The notes: generated from the sequence alone by a model not told the origin. Counted from the stretch's first letter, positions 1-9,966 are shown. The stretch is 64,000 nucleotides of DNA from Echinicola strongylocentroti (GCF_003260975.1 NZ_CP030041.1:1463001-1527000); one strand, 5' to 3'. Numbers and translations are program-made.

Positions 1-1254
1 TTCGGATTCAGCCCATAGCAATCGTTCATAGCCAGCGACATTTTGTTGCTGGTTGGACACTTGGTTTTCAAGAAGGTCGATCTGCGCTATGCTGTTGATC
101 ACTTTGTTCTTTAAGCCCAATGTTTTGTTGTCGAGCTCCAGTTGCTTTTGTTGCAATTTAATCTTACTGAGCTGTAAATTCCCACGTTCTCCCCTTAGCA
201 ACAGTGGAAAACTAAAAGAAAAACCCCATTTATAGTCATTTTGATTGTACCCTGGCAACCCTTCCCCATCAGGAGTCAGTAAGGGCATATACTTTACCTT
301 CAGCTTAGGGAGCAACTTTTCTTGCTTCATTCTCCTTTCTGCTTCCAATGCCGTGAGGTTTAACCTGGCCTTTTGTAACATGGGGTGTTGCTCTACCGAG
401 TCGACAGGAATCATCGGAACAGGGACTTCTTCATGTATCGTCTCCAATTGCTCAGGTTTCCGGCCTTCCAAAAAGGCATTGCCATTTTCATCCCAAAGAA
501 AATTTTCAAGATTTGTCATCGTGGACACATAGCTCGACTCTGCTGTCTGGAGAAGGTTTTTTCTGTCTTGCCAAACGGTATAAGCCTCCAAGGTATCCAT
601 GGCGGTTTTTTCTCCATTCTCATAAGCCGTCCTGGTATTTTCAAAATAGTTTTCTGCCAAGACTACGCTTTCTTTTACAATGATCAGAGACTGGTGACTG
701 TTAGCCCAATAGAAATACGCCTCTGCAGCACTAAAATACAAGTCATTGGTCTGTAAGACCTGTTCATTTTCTGCTATGGCAGCATAAGCCTTGGCCTGTC
801 TCAATGCGGTCCTCCCCTCATCCATCAGGAGCCCTTGGAGCACATTCAGTTCTATCCCTGCATTCCAGAGCCCATCGTTACCTGCTGTATTGCTTTCGGG
901 ATTAAGGTAGTTTCCTGAATTTTTCTCATAGCCAGCCACCAGGTCAAATCCCGCTACTGTAGGTATACGCAGTCCGGAAGCCAGTTTTCGGTAATAGATC
1001 TTGTCATCGTAATGCTTTTGGCTAAAATCTGCCCCCACCACTGGGTCAAAATTCCCTCGTGCAGCACGTACCGTAGCATCGGCCTTTTGGGCATTTAATC
1101 TGGCTTTTCGGGATAGAGGATGATAATCCAGCACATGCTGCATGTACTGATCAAACTCCAGTGCATTATCTCCGGTATCCTGGGCCGTGGCTTTCGGAAG
1201 CAAACCTCCCAGCACTACAAAGAGTAAAATGGTATAGATGCCCTCTCTGATCAT
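1..1254 (-). CDS. TolC-family outer membrane efflux protein (partial, 3' end outside window)
   Basis: The reverse strand is open from an ATG at 1254 to the window edge (418 codons), so the C-terminus is missing. Residues 1-25 form a signal peptide (hydrophobic ILLFVVLGGLL, then KATAQ). The rest is rich in alanine, glutamate and glutamine with long helical stretches, as in TolC-type alpha-barrel channels. It also has the repeated pattern in which an early segment (about residues 30-60) resembles one after about 270. It is the last visible gene of an operon with the adaptor (8 bp gap) and ABC protein upstream. The likely role is the outer-membrane exit duct of a type I secretion-like machine. 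The exported substrate is not identifiable here. Confidence 0.88.
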   Translation of the reverse strand, partial: MIREGIYTILLFVVLGGLLPKATAQDTGDNALEFDQYMQHVLDYHPLSRKARLNAQKADATVRAARGNFDPVVGADFSQKHYDDKIYYRKLASGLRIPTVAGFDLVAGYEKNSGNYLNPESNTAGNDGLWNAGIELNVLQGLLMDEGRTALRQAKAYAAIAENEQVLQTNDLYFSAAEAYFYWANSHQSLIIVKESVVLAENYFENTRTAYENGEKTAMDTLEAYTVWQDRKNLLQTAESSYVSTMTNLENFLWDENGNAFLEGRKPEQLETIHEEVPVPMIPVDSVEQHPMLQKARLNLTALEAERRMKQEKLLPKLKVKYMPLLTPDGEGLPGYNQNDYKWGFSFSFPLLLRGERGNLQLSKIKLQQKQLELDNKTLGLKNKVINSIAQIDLLENQVSNQQQNVAGYERLLWAESE

Positions 1255-1262
1255 GTTACTTT

Positions 1263-2639
1263 TTATTTTACTGATTTTAGCGGAGCTTTTAGCTTGATTT
1301 TTTGGGGACTTTCTTTTTCCTCACTGTAATAGTCCGTGGGAAAGCCATTCAGCTGGCGCCATAGTTCGTACCAAAGCGGCACATCGTTCAGCAATAGAAA
1401 TGCCCTGGCTCCAGTGCCGATACTGAGCCGCTCGGGCCATTGGCGGTCATCCGGATCAGGGGTCACCAATAATCGATAGTATCCATTATTGCTTATAAAA
1501 CGATCCATGGCCACCACATGACCAGAAAATATACCTGTGGAAGCTTCCGGCCACCCGCTGATAACGATCGCTGGCCAACCATCAAATCGGAGTCGTACTT
1601 TTTCATGTTGGTGGACTAGCGGAAGATCCTGAGGACGGACATATACTTCCACGGCCAGGTCATATTGATCAGGAACGATCGTCATGATATCCGTTCCTTC
1701 CTTGATTATCTCTCCGATTCCTTTGGTGACTGTCTTGGTGATATAGCCTGATTGAGGAGCGGTGATGTAGTAGCGTTCTTGCCGTTCTGTATAATTGCGA
1801 AGCTGATTCTGCAATTTGGAGGCGTCTGCCACAGTCCCCAATTTGGCAGACATGGCCGTTTGGATATCTGATTGAACCTTGGCCAGCTTATCACGGTACT
1901 CTCTTTCGGTAGAGGAAATCTCCAGATCCAGGTTCAGTAACTCATTCCGTTGATTGGTCAGTTTGTTTTGTTGGACGTTCACTTTGGCCTGCGTTTCCTG
2001 TACCTTCAGCTCTTTTTCCTGCAGCTCAGTTAGGGATTTCAACCCTTTTTTATGCAGTTCTGAGGTCCTTTGCAGCTGGTTCTGGGCAATGGAAAGATTG
2101 GTCTTATTGGCGACCAAGTCCATACTGTCCATGGCTACCTTATTGGTTGCTTGTAGGATTTTATTGTCCAGTTGCCGTAGCTTAAACCCCAATGCTTCTT
2201 TTAACGCTTGGTACTGAGAGCGCAGCGCTTCCACCTTCATATCGTAAGAATCCCCGCTTTGTGTCTTGGCACTTAACTGCTCTTGGGTCCTCTCCAAAAG
2301 GTTGGGGTCAAAATACTCGCTTTTGGCATCAGAGATGTACACTAGCGTATCTCCCTTATCGACAAAATCCCCCTCCTTGACATACCACCGTTCCAGCCTT
2401 CCGCTTATGACCGATTGGATGGACTGTGGTCGTTGTTCTGGTGAGCGGGTAGTCACATATCCATCAGTCTGGATATTCTGTGTCCAGGGCGCAAACATTA
2501 CCCCCAACAAAACGGCAAAAATGATCAAAAAGGTCTTTTTCGAAAACTGGAAGGATTTCGCATCTTCCAGCACCTTAAAGACCTTATAATCTTTCTTTTT
2601 AATATAATTATTGATACTATTTTCAGAGATGTTTAGCAT
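1263..2639 (-). CDS. HlyD-family secretion adaptor (membrane fusion protein)
   Basis: 458 residues. A short cytoplasmic N-terminus is followed by one membrane segment (about 36-51, FLIIFAVLLGVMFAPW). A lipoyl-like half-motif follows (about 74-105, with VKEGDFVDKGDTLVYI). A long coiled-coil hairpin covers about 115-290, then comes the second lipoyl half (ITAPQSGYI) and a beta-barrel region. This is the standard order of type I secretion adaptors, which bridge an inner-membrane ABC transporter to TolC. It lies 6 bp after the ABC gene and 8 bp before the tolC-like gene, so the three are almost certainly co-transcribed. The family is sure; the substrate is unknown. Confidence 0.9.
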   Translation of the reverse strand: MLNISENSINNYIKKKDYKVFKVLEDAKSFQFSKKTFLIIFAVLLGVMFAPWTQNIQTDGYVTTRSPEQRPQSIQSVISGRLERWYVKEGDFVDKGDTLVYISDAKSEYFDPNLLERTQEQLSAKTQSGDSYDMKVEALRSQYQALKEALGFKLRQLDNKILQATNKVAMDSMDLVANKTNLSIAQNQLQRTSELHKKGLKSLTELQEKELKVQETQAKVNVQQNKLTNQRNELLNLDLEISSTEREYRDKLAKVQSDIQTAMSAKLGTVADASKLQNQLRNYTERQERYYITAPQSGYITKTVTKGIGEIIKEGTDIMTIVPDQYDLAVEVYVRPQDLPLVHQHEKVRLRFDGWPAIVISGWPEASTGIFSGHVVAMDRFISNNGYYRLLVTPDPDDRQWPERLSIGTGARAFLLLNDVPLWYELWRQLNGFPTDYYSEEKESPQKIKLKAPLKSVK

Positions 2640-2645
2640 AGCGGA

Positions 2646-4277
2646 TTACAACTTCACGGTCATTGTACTTTTTTTCAACCATTCTTCATCGTCGCTGATG
2701 ACAATCAGTGTCCAGGGATGACGGTCATCAGTGAGGAAATTGATCAACTTGCTGCGTTCCTCTAAAGGAATATTGACCAAGGGATCTTCCATTAACAGCA
2801 AACCTGGACCATGACATATAGCCCTGGCCAAATGAATCTTCTGAATGATACATCGTGGCGTCCTTCTTCCCCCGCTGTCCAGTATAGTTTCCAGCCCGTT
2901 TGGAAGCCCTTTGATGTAATCTTCGAGTTCCAAATCCCTGAGGACTGCTAAAAGTGCTTTCTCCGAAACCTCTCTACCCACCAAGATATTCTCACGGATA
3001 CTGCCTTCAAAAATCTGATTGGAAGCGAATACTATTCCCAGTTTTTGATGTAGGCTCTTTCGACTCAGCACACTATATGAAATATCATTCAGCAAAATAT
3101 CGCCAGACTCCAAGTCCTGTACACCTGCCATGATCTGGAGCAATGTGGATTTCCCCGTACCTGTCTTGCTATTTAGCACTGCACGGGCCCTTGCTGGGAT
3201 TTTCAGGTCCAAGTCACTGAACAAGGGGGCTGTTTGGCCTTTATGCCTAAAGGTCGCCTTCTTAAACGATAGGTAACAGTCTACGTCCGAAGACACCACC
3301 TCCTGACCTTGGTTTTCCTGCAATTCAAGGTCTGTAACAAAACCAATTTTATCGAAGGCGGTCAGCACGTCGTAAATATTATCCCACACCCTAAGCAATT
3401 TCTCTACGGAATTGATAATCAAAATAATCACGATCTCTGCGGCCACAAATTGTCCTATGTTCATTTGCTGGTTAAACACCAACAGTCCCCCAACCACGAG
3501 AATACCAGCGGCAATCAGGATCTTAAACCCTACAAAAGACTTAAACTGATCCAATAGTACCTTAAAATGAGATTCTCGGGAATTGATATAATCCACCGTG
3601 ATATTGTCAGACTTCTTAAGGTGGAAGGAACTGGGGTCATTGAGCTGAAATGTCCTCCTCGCCCGTCCGATTTCCTCCAGCCAATGTGCCAGGCGATACT
3701 TGTATTTACTCTCCTCGATGCTGGTCTTTAGCCCTACCTCACCAGTTATCTTGACCAGAAGGTAAAGCACGAGTATAATGACCAGCCCCATACCAATAAA
3801 GTACAAGCTGTACACGGAAAGAAGCAATAAACCAAAAAATATCTGAAAGGTGGAAAGGGAAATATCAATCAGAATTTTTGGCAATCCTTTTTGTATCGTC
3901 AGCGTATCAAAGAAACGATTGGCCAGCTCTGGCGCATGGATACTGTCCACTTCCTTTGCTTTCATTTTGGGAAACCTAAAGGCAAACTCAAAAGCTGATC
4001 TGGCAAAGATGTCTTGCTGGATATTTTCTACTATGCGCAGCTGAAGGACTTGAAGGATACCTGCCACGCCAATTCCCACCAACACAACAGTAACCAGAAA
4101 AAACCAAGATGAGGAAAGCTCACCTGTCTGAAGAAAATTAATAATGGCCTGGATGCCCAAAGGCAGGGAAAGGTTCACCAAACCAATAAACACAGCATAG
4201 GTATAGATTTGCCTGATTTCTGGCTTGTAAAGTTTCAGCAGCCGCCACAGCCTTTTTACTGGAGATAAAGTACTCAT
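2646..4277 (-). CDS. ABC transporter, fused membrane and ATPase domains, with degenerate ATPase motifs
   Basis: 543 residues from the ATG at 4277; the frame can be extended 17 codons to a TTG at 4328, but the ATG is preferred. The first ~310 residues hold about six membrane segments of the HlyB/MsbA exporter type without an N-terminal peptidase domain. The C-terminal ATPase domain has a Walker A-like SKTGTGKST (about 370-378; first Gly replaced by Ser). The Q-loop Gln position reads Ala (VFASNQIF), and the signature is DSGGR followed by extra residues. Walker B ends in ED rather than DE (LLLMEDP), and the switch His is Asp (VISDD). The protein should pair with the adaptor and TolC genes downstream. 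Whether it hydrolyses ATP normally is doubtful from these residues. Confidence 0.85.
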   Translation of the reverse strand: MSTLSPVKRLWRLLKLYKPEIRQIYTYAVFIGLVNLSLPLGIQAIINFLQTGELSSSWFFLVTVVLVGIGVAGILQVLQLRIVENIQQDIFARSAFEFAFRFPKMKAKEVDSIHAPELANRFFDTLTIQKGLPKILIDISLSTFQIFFGLLLLSVYSLYFIGMGLVIILVLYLLVKITGEVGLKTSIEESKYKYRLAHWLEEIGRARRTFQLNDPSSFHLKKSDNITVDYINSRESHFKVLLDQFKSFVGFKILIAAGILVVGGLLVFNQQMNIGQFVAAEIVIILIINSVEKLLRVWDNIYDVLTAFDKIGFVTDLELQENQGQEVVSSDVDCYLSFKKATFRHKGQTAPLFSDLDLKIPARARAVLNSKTGTGKSTLLQIMAGVQDLESGDILLNDISYSVLSRKSLHQKLGIVFASNQIFEGSIRENILVGREVSEKALLAVLRDLELEDYIKGLPNGLETILDSGGRRTPRCIIQKIHLARAICHGPGLLLMEDPLVNIPLEERSKLINFLTDDRHPWTLIVISDDEEWLKKSTMTVKL

Positions 4278-4634
4278 ATATGTTCCAATAGAATTTGAAC
4301 GAAATAGTTGGGTTCTTTTCAGAAACAATTAACACCAAAATGGCTTTCAAGGTTTCTGTTTTTTTTATTCTGATGGCGGTAGGAGTGCGAATTTATAAAA
4401 TATCAGGCTAATTCAGCAAATTCGACCTTGTTTTAATAAAAAAATCAAGATTATTTAACAAACCGTAGTGCTCCAAAGGCCGAATAATGGACTCACAGTG
4501 AATACTTTGTTTCTCCGAGGCTAAGTGTTGCGTTATGGATACACATAAAATTCTTAAACCCGGTTTATACCAACTGATGCCCTTGCTTTTTCAGTATTTG
4601 CCGGGACAGGCTGCTGCTATTCCTAATGTACTAA

Positions 4635-4743
4635 CTGGGGTAAAGTGGCAGCGGCACGATGAATTTAGTAACCTGCGGATTCATCCGCAGGACGTTAAGC
4701 ACTCCTCCAGCTCCAGAAGGAGTGCCAGCGGCACGGATGATAG
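4635..4743 (+). repeat. Interspersed repeat family C, copy 1
   Basis: About 109 bp matching 44851-44962 in the same orientation. Shared blocks are CGGCACGATGAATT, the palindrome CTGCGGATTCATCCGCAG, and AGAAGGAGTG.CAGCGGCACGGA. The hairpin and intergenic location suggest a non-coding repeat. Confidence 0.7.
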
Positions 4744-4850
4744 CTGCCCTACACGAAATCCCACATGTGCCGAAAAAGTAGATCTAATCGAAATAACAAA
4801 AGATTATTTCGATTTACAAAAACTCTTCCGCTCTTTGAAGGACTCATCAG

Positions 4851-4928
4851 AAAGTCCCCTTTAGGGGATTTAGGGGGTAGATTTTGACGAATTTCCTTCC
4901 AAGACAAACTCTTTACTCGGACACCATT
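4851..4928 (+). repeat. Interspersed repeat family D, copy 1
   Basis: Begins with AAAGTCCCCTTTAGGGGATT, a small CCCC/GGGG hairpin, and ends with TCTTTACTCGGACACCA. It matches 40821-40898 in the same orientation over nearly 80 bp. Both copies are intergenic. Confidence 0.7.
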
Positions 4929-4938
4929 GATTTATTTT

Positions 4939-5050
4939 CAACCCGGTTTATACATGTGAGGCATAGCACCGCTACGGTTAACTCAAAAACAGCAGCGAAG
5001 CAACTGATTTTGTGTGCCGTGGCGTAGATAGGCTAATGCATATTCCGGGC
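4939..5050 (-). repeat. MITE-like repeat family A, copy 1 (internally deleted)
   Basis: Left end AACCCGGTTTATAC; right end AGATAGGCTAATGCATATTCCGGG, the reverse complement of the family's other terminus. It abuts the stop codon of the SusD gene directly. The interior is shorter than in the full copies at 40583 and 57501 but keeps the AGCACCGCTACGG and ACTGATTTT blocks. Confidence 0.75.
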
Positions 5051-6526
5051 TCAATATCCCGGATTCTGATCACTCGAAGCGTCCATGGCTGTATTATAAT
5101 TGAGCTCGTCCACAGGAATTGGCCATAGATAATGTCTTTCGGCGATACTTACCCCTTTGTTTTTGGAAACAAACTCCTCCGCTCTTCCAGTTCTTTTGAG
5201 GTCTAGCCACCTTTTTCCCTCAAACTGGAGTTCATAGGCTTTTTCCTGCAAAACAACATCCAAAAAAGCCTCTACAGTCATATCAGCAAGGTCATAGTCC
5301 ACCTCACTGGTCGCTACGGGGTCTAGCCCGTAAGCTCTCCGGTGTACTTGGTTCACTGCCTCCAGCGCCCCTGAACTTATGCTCCCCGCCCGTCTTGCAT
5401 CTGCCTCTGCATAAATCAACAATACTTCTGCATATCGATAGATAGGCAAATCATTTCCAGCCCCCGTATTATCCGGAGCTTGTCTTTCCACAAACTTTCC
5501 ATTCACCAAGGTGGTCTCACCCAGTCCAAAATCCACCGGCAGCCAAAGCTGTTTCCGTAAATCTTCATCATCCCATTCCTCAAAAAATGGATTGGCAGCA
5601 TCACCATAATGTGCATATGCACCACCAAAATTATAAAGTCCTGTACTCGGATGGTTTAAGATCCATGGCAGGCCATTGCCTTGTGAAGACTGACGGGTAT
5701 ACTTGAGATAAAAAACCTCTTCCGTGCTCGTGACCAAATCCGGTCCGAAAATTTTCTGCTGAATATCCTCCTCATGCTGGATAGGCACCAAGCTAAATTC
5801 GCCAGAATCCATTACCTCAGCCGCTTTGTTACTGGCGGCATCATAATCTTCCAGCTGCAAGTACACATCTGCCAAAAGCGCCTTGGCAGCCCAAGCGGTA
5901 GGCCTTCCTGGTTGCGAAGCTTGTGAAGGGAGGTTTTCTTCGGCCATCAAGAGGTCTTCTAGTATCAAGTCATATACTTCGCCAGGTGTAGCTTTCGGCA
6001 CATTCTGTTCGGAGATATTCTCAGCAGTACGAAGTGGAACACCGCCCCAATTTCTCACTAAATCAAAATAGGTAAGCCCTCTTAGAAACCTAGCTTCGGC
6101 CAAGAATCGATTGCGGGTTTCTTCCTCTACTTGGTCACTTTGGGGAGCATAAAACAGGACCAAATTGGCATTTCGGATCCCTTCATAGAATTGGGCCCAT
6201 CGCTCAGCGGCAGTATTGATATTGGTAGCATTCAAGCCATCAAAATCATTGTACTGTGCCCTGCTGCCACGACCATAACCCCAATCCGTATGGGCACTGA
6301 GTACTGCTACTTGCTCAGGCCGGACTTTTCTCAATGGGGTAAATATGGCATTGGTGGCTGCTTCAAGGTCTGCGGCAGTTTGATAGAAATTCTCTGCCAC
6401 GACTGTCTTAGGCTCCTCCTCCAACAGGTCATTGCACCCTGTCAACATCCCCAAACCACTTGCTACCAACAACAGCGTCAAGGGCATTTTCCAATACTTT
6501 CGTCTATTTAACGTATCTCTTTTCAT
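5051..6526 (-). CDS. SusD/RagB-family nutrient-binding lipoprotein (pair 1)
   Basis: 491 residues. The N-terminus is a lipoprotein signal peptide ending LTGC, with lipidated Cys at 31, followed by acidic residues as usual for surface-exposed SusD proteins. Family features are the TPR-like helices (NRFLAEARFLRGLTYFDLVRNWGGVPL) and the C-terminal YELQFEGKRWLDLKRTG segment. It follows the SusC gene by 22 bp on the same strand, so the two form an outer-membrane glycan or peptide importer with SusD as substrate-capturing lid. No hydrolase, sigma factor or anti-sigma gene flanks the pair, so the substrate cannot be inferred. Length is normal for the family. Confidence 0.95.
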   Translation of the reverse strand: MKRDTLNRRKYWKMPLTLLLVASGLGMLTGCNDLLEEEPKTVVAENFYQTAADLEAATNAIFTPLRKVRPEQVAVLSAHTDWGYGRGSRAQYNDFDGLNATNINTAAERWAQFYEGIRNANLVLFYAPQSDQVEEETRNRFLAEARFLRGLTYFDLVRNWGGVPLRTAENISEQNVPKATPGEVYDLILEDLLMAEENLPSQASQPGRPTAWAAKALLADVYLQLEDYDAASNKAAEVMDSGEFSLVPIQHEEDIQQKIFGPDLVTSTEEVFYLKYTRQSSQGNGLPWILNHPSTGLYNFGGAYAHYGDAANPFFEEWDDEDLRKQLWLPVDFGLGETTLVNGKFVERQAPDNTGAGNDLPIYRYAEVLLIYAEADARRAGSISSGALEAVNQVHRRAYGLDPVATSEVDYDLADMTVEAFLDVVLQEKAYELQFEGKRWLDLKRTGRAEEFVSKNKGVSIAERHYLWPIPVDELNYNTAMDASSDQNPGY

Positions 6527-6548
6527 GGCTTTATGGTCTTTGTAGTGA

Positions 6549-9500
6549 TTAGAATGTAGCCCTTAGGCCCAGGGTATATGATTTGGGAATGGGATAGCTA
6601 TAATGGTCTATGCCAAGGCTGGTATCTCCTCCGTTGCTGTTGACTTCAGGATCCCACCAAGAGTAATCTGTGAACGTCAGCAGGTTTTGTCCACTGACAT
6701 ACAGTTTAAGATTTCCAATCCACTTCGATTCGGGAAAAGAAAAATCGTAGGCCAGTTGGATGTTTTTCAGACGTAAATAAGACCCGTCTTCCACGTACCT
6801 ATCGGACACTTTCAGGTCGGTATTTCTACTGATTAGCGGGTATTTCGCATCGGTATTTTGAGGAGTCCAATGATCCTCGAGAACTTCCGCTGGCATGTTC
6901 AGTCCCTGTCCATAATCCATGGTACTGGAGATGGAGGATACATTAAAGATATCATTGCCCTTAGAACCTTGTAAAAACAGGTCAAGCTGGAAGTTTTTAT
7001 AGGTCATGGTAGAATTGATCCCATAGAAAAAATCCGGGTTGGGGTCACCAATGGCCGTTTTGTCACTGTCGGTGATCTCTCCATCTCCATCCAAGTCCTT
7101 ATACCGGATATTCCCTTCCTCGGTATATCCATCTTCCTGATATCCCCAAAACTGCCCGAGCGGCCTGCCCTCCTCCATAATGGAAAAATTGTCCGCTACA
7201 GTCACCACATTGATATAATTGGTCAGAATGGGATTTCCCTCATTTAAGCTCACCACCTTGTTACGGTTAAAGGAAATATTTCCTTTGACATCCCATCTAA
7301 AGGCTTTATTGAGCACGATTGCGTCCAAGCTCAGCTCTAACCCTTTGTTCTGGATTTCACCAACATTGGCGATGGTGGTGGTATAGCCATAGGAGCTTGG
7401 CAAACGAACAGTACTCAATAGATCCCGGGTATTTTTCACATAAAAATCCGCTCCTATCATGATCCTTCCTCCTACTATCCCCAGATCCATCCCGAGGTCA
7501 AACTGTTCTGTAGTCTCCCATTTCAGGTCACCAGGCAATAAGGACTGCGGAGCAAAGGTGCTATACAGCTCTTCGCCAAAAACCGTATATCCTGGAAACA
7601 GTCTATTCAAGGTGCTATAAGGATCAATCGCCTGACTCCCCGTCAACCCCCAACTGGTGCGTATTTTCAGTTCCGAAATAACCGTTTGATCTTGCATAAA
7701 TCCCTCCTGAGACACTCTCCAGGCTACAGCAGCTGAGGGGAAGTGTCCCCACTTGTTCCCTTCACTATAGCGCGAAGAACCGTCTGCCCGCCACGTCGCA
7801 GTAAACAGGTATTTATCTGCATAATTGTAGTTTACCCGACCGATATAAGACAGCAAAACGGACTTGGCATAGCCGGAGGTAGGAATGCCTGGTGTAGTGG
7901 CGGCTCCCAAGTTATCGGTTTCAAAAAGGTCACTTAAAAACCCCGCAGCACTTCCTGCCAGGTACCTCGTTTGGAAATCCTGATAGGTAAATCCTGCCAA
8001 GATATCAAACTTGTGCTTTTCATTTATAGTATCAGTATAGGCAATGGTATTTTCATTGAGCCTGCTAATATATTGTCGCGTATTGACGCTGGCATTTCCA
8101 TCGCTATTGATAAAATCAGTGGTCCGGTACACATCGGTCCGGTCATCCCTGTTCTCAATACCTCCCAGAATTTTTATGGTCAATTTGGGGATAGGCTGGT
8201 AGCTAACAGAAGCATTAGCCAATACAATGTTGGCTGTTACGTTATTAAATTCCTCATTGATATAATTGAGCGGATTGATAATATCCGGCGAGACAAAGGG
8301 ATAGTCCTGTGAGAGTATCGTCAAGGTACCGTCCTGATTATACGGAGTGGACAAAGGAGAGGCCACCAGTGCTGAACCTATCATGGAATTACCCCTCGCT
8401 CCTCCATCACTATCTCTTCTGGCAGTGGTCAGCTTGGTCAGGTTGGTCGAAAAATCAATCGTAAACTTATCGCTCAGCGTATGGTGGATGGAAGACTGTA
8501 AGGCATATCGGTTATAGTCACTACCTTGGATAATTCCTTCTTGGTCAAAAACGCTTCCCCCTACAGAAAACCGAGTGGCCTCATTACCTCCTGACACCCT
8601 GATGGAGCTGGACTTGATGGGTGCTTGGTCAAACACCTGATCCTGCCAATCCGTTCCTGAACCATATCCTGCTATTTCCCCTTCTGAAAAGTACGGGTCA
8701 ATTCCGTCATTTTCTGCTTGTATATTCATCAACTGAGCATATTGTCTCCCGTCCATCAATCCTAGCTTTTTTCGGAGGTTTTGGACACTATAATAAGCAT
8801 CAAACTCCACCGTAGTAGGAGCCTGTACTCCTCCCTTGGTCGTAATAAGCACTACACCATTAGCTCCCCTGGACCCATAGATAGCGGTAGCAGAAGCATC
8901 CTTCAGCACCTCAATACTGGCTATATCAGCATTGTTCAAGTTAGTCGGACTGCCCGAGTATGGAAACCCATCAATCACGTAAAGAGGGCTGTTGTCTCCT
9001 TGGATGGAGTTACTGCCGCGTATACGGATATTCACTCCTCCACCGGGGGATCCATCGTTTTGGATGACTTGGACCCCCGGGGCACGTCCAGCCATTGCCT
9101 GGAGCACATTAGTCGTAGGGTATGCATTGACCTCTTCGGTACTTACCTGAGCTATGGAGCCGGTAAGGTCTGCTTTTCGGGCAGAGCCGTATCCGATCAC
9201 CACCACCTCTTCCAGTTCTTCTTCCTCGCTGGCCAATGTAACATTGATCTGGCTTTGATTATCTACGCGCACTTCCTTCCCTTCAAAGCCTACAAAAGAA
9301 AACACCAGTACGGGGCTGGTGTTTTCTGAAGGAATATTGATTTGATACTTACCTTCTCCATCTGTAATGGTACCAGTTTCGGTACCTTTGATCTGAACAG
9401 TGGCGCCAGGCAAGGAAGCCCCCACGGAGTCAGTCACTTTTCCTGAAATGGTCGTCTTGGGAGCACGCACGGTATCTGCGGGAACGGCCAGGTCTTGAGG

Positions 9501-9656
9501 AAGGTCCGGAACGGTATCTTGAGAAATCACCGAACTCAAAAAAGTCATTGGCCTTCCCGATGATAATGACAAATGCCCGGATGCCTTTGCGTGGAATATA
9601 CCTCCCACACAAAATATCCAGCACAAACTATACAACTTAATTAACGGTATCTTCAT
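6549..9656 (-). CDS. SusC/RagA-family TonB-dependent outer membrane transporter (pair 1)
   Basis: 1035 residues with an N-terminal signal peptide. A CarboxypepD_reg-like domain covers about 66-150 (ISGKVTDSVGASLPGATVQI). Next come the SusC-typical EEVVVIGYGSARKADLTGS and the plug domain, with PLYVIDGFPYSG and ASATAIYGSRGANGVVLITT. The long beta-barrel ends in aromatic ATF, as outer-membrane proteins do. It lacks an STN domain, so it should not signal to an ECF sigma factor through FecR. This contrasts with the second SusC in this window. It is the first gene of a two-gene operon with the SusD gene. Confidence 0.95.
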   Translation of the reverse strand: MKIPLIKLYSLCWIFCVGGIFHAKASGHLSLSSGRPMTFLSSVISQDTVPDLPQDLAVPADTVRAPKTTISGKVTDSVGASLPGATVQIKGTETGTITDGEGKYQINIPSENTSPVLVFSFVGFEGKEVRVDNQSQINVTLASEEEELEEVVVIGYGSARKADLTGSIAQVSTEEVNAYPTTNVLQAMAGRAPGVQVIQNDGSPGGGVNIRIRGSNSIQGDNSPLYVIDGFPYSGSPTNLNNADIASIEVLKDASATAIYGSRGANGVVLITTKGGVQAPTTVEFDAYYSVQNLRKKLGLMDGRQYAQLMNIQAENDGIDPYFSEGEIAGYGSGTDWQDQVFDQAPIKSSSIRVSGGNEATRFSVGGSVFDQEGIIQGSDYNRYALQSSIHHTLSDKFTIDFSTNLTKLTTARRDSDGGARGNSMIGSALVASPLSTPYNQDGTLTILSQDYPFVSPDIINPLNYINEEFNNVTANIVLANASVSYQPIPKLTIKILGGIENRDDRTDVYRTTDFINSDGNASVNTRQYISRLNENTIAYTDTINEKHKFDILAGFTYQDFQTRYLAGSAAGFLSDLFETDNLGAATTPGIPTSGYAKSVLLSYIGRVNYNYADKYLFTATWRADGSSRYSEGNKWGHFPSAAVAWRVSQEGFMQDQTVISELKIRTSWGLTGSQAIDPYSTLNRLFPGYTVFGEELYSTFAPQSLLPGDLKWETTEQFDLGMDLGIVGGRIMIGADFYVKNTRDLLSTVRLPSSYGYTTTIANVGEIQNKGLELSLDAIVLNKAFRWDVKGNISFNRNKVVSLNEGNPILTNYINVVTVADNFSIMEEGRPLGQFWGYQEDGYTEEGNIRYKDLDGDGEITDSDKTAIGDPNPDFFYGINSTMTYKNFQLDLFLQGSKGNDIFNVSSISSTMDYGQGLNMPAEVLEDHWTPQNTDAKYPLISRNTDLKVSDRYVEDGSYLRLKNIQLAYDFSFPESKWIGNLKLYVSGQNLLTFTDYSWWDPEVNSNGGDTSLGIDHYSYPIPKSYTLGLRATF

Positions 9657-9966
9657 CTTTCATGGGGTTAAATCACTTGTGACACACCTTTAAAGAATCC
9701 AACCTCCGTTCCACACGCTTGAAAAAATACTATAAAATAACAAAATCTACCTTAAACAGCCTTACAGCACCCCAGTAACCTTGTGTTTACACAAACGATT
9801 CAGGCTATCCAGCGATCTACCTGATTTATTTGTGGATTTTTTTAACCATTTTGTAGATAATTTCACTGACTTTTGCCATAAAATCCCTTGACAAACTCCT
9901 TGCCCACCATGTTCAAAAAGTAACCCTTTGGCAATTTTTCTGGAAAGTAAAGGGCCAAACCACCTG
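9657..9966. other. Intergenic region upstream of SusC pair 1
   Basis: 310 AT-rich bases presumably holding the SusC promoter (minus strand). A near match to the Bacteroidota -7 element (TAGATTTTG, one extra base in the spacer) lies at 9741-9749, but I see no good -33 partner. No gene or repeat was seen. Confidence 0.4.

Larger units (their letters stand above)
4278..5050. other. Intergenic region with three kinds of repeat, no convincing gene
   Basis: Between the ABC operon start and the end of the SusD gene. It contains a partial end of the MITE-like family (AACCCGGTTTATACCA near 4557), repeat C copy 1 (4635-4743), repeat D copy 1 (4851-4928) and a MITE-like copy (4939-5050). A 109-codon open frame at 4535-4864 runs straight through these repeats and is not supported as a gene. 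Confidence 0.7.

Noticed and set aside
385..756. 123-codon open frame on the + strand.
   Set aside because: It is antisense to the partial TolC gene, which has a signal peptide and family composition.
4375..4387. GGCGGTAGGAGTG resembles the ops element used by RfaH.
   Set aside because: It is on the + strand upstream of no + strand gene and far from the polysaccharide operons; a chance match is more likely.
4535..4864. 109-codon open frame.
   Set aside because: It runs through repeat families C and D, has no recognisable domain and no sensible context.
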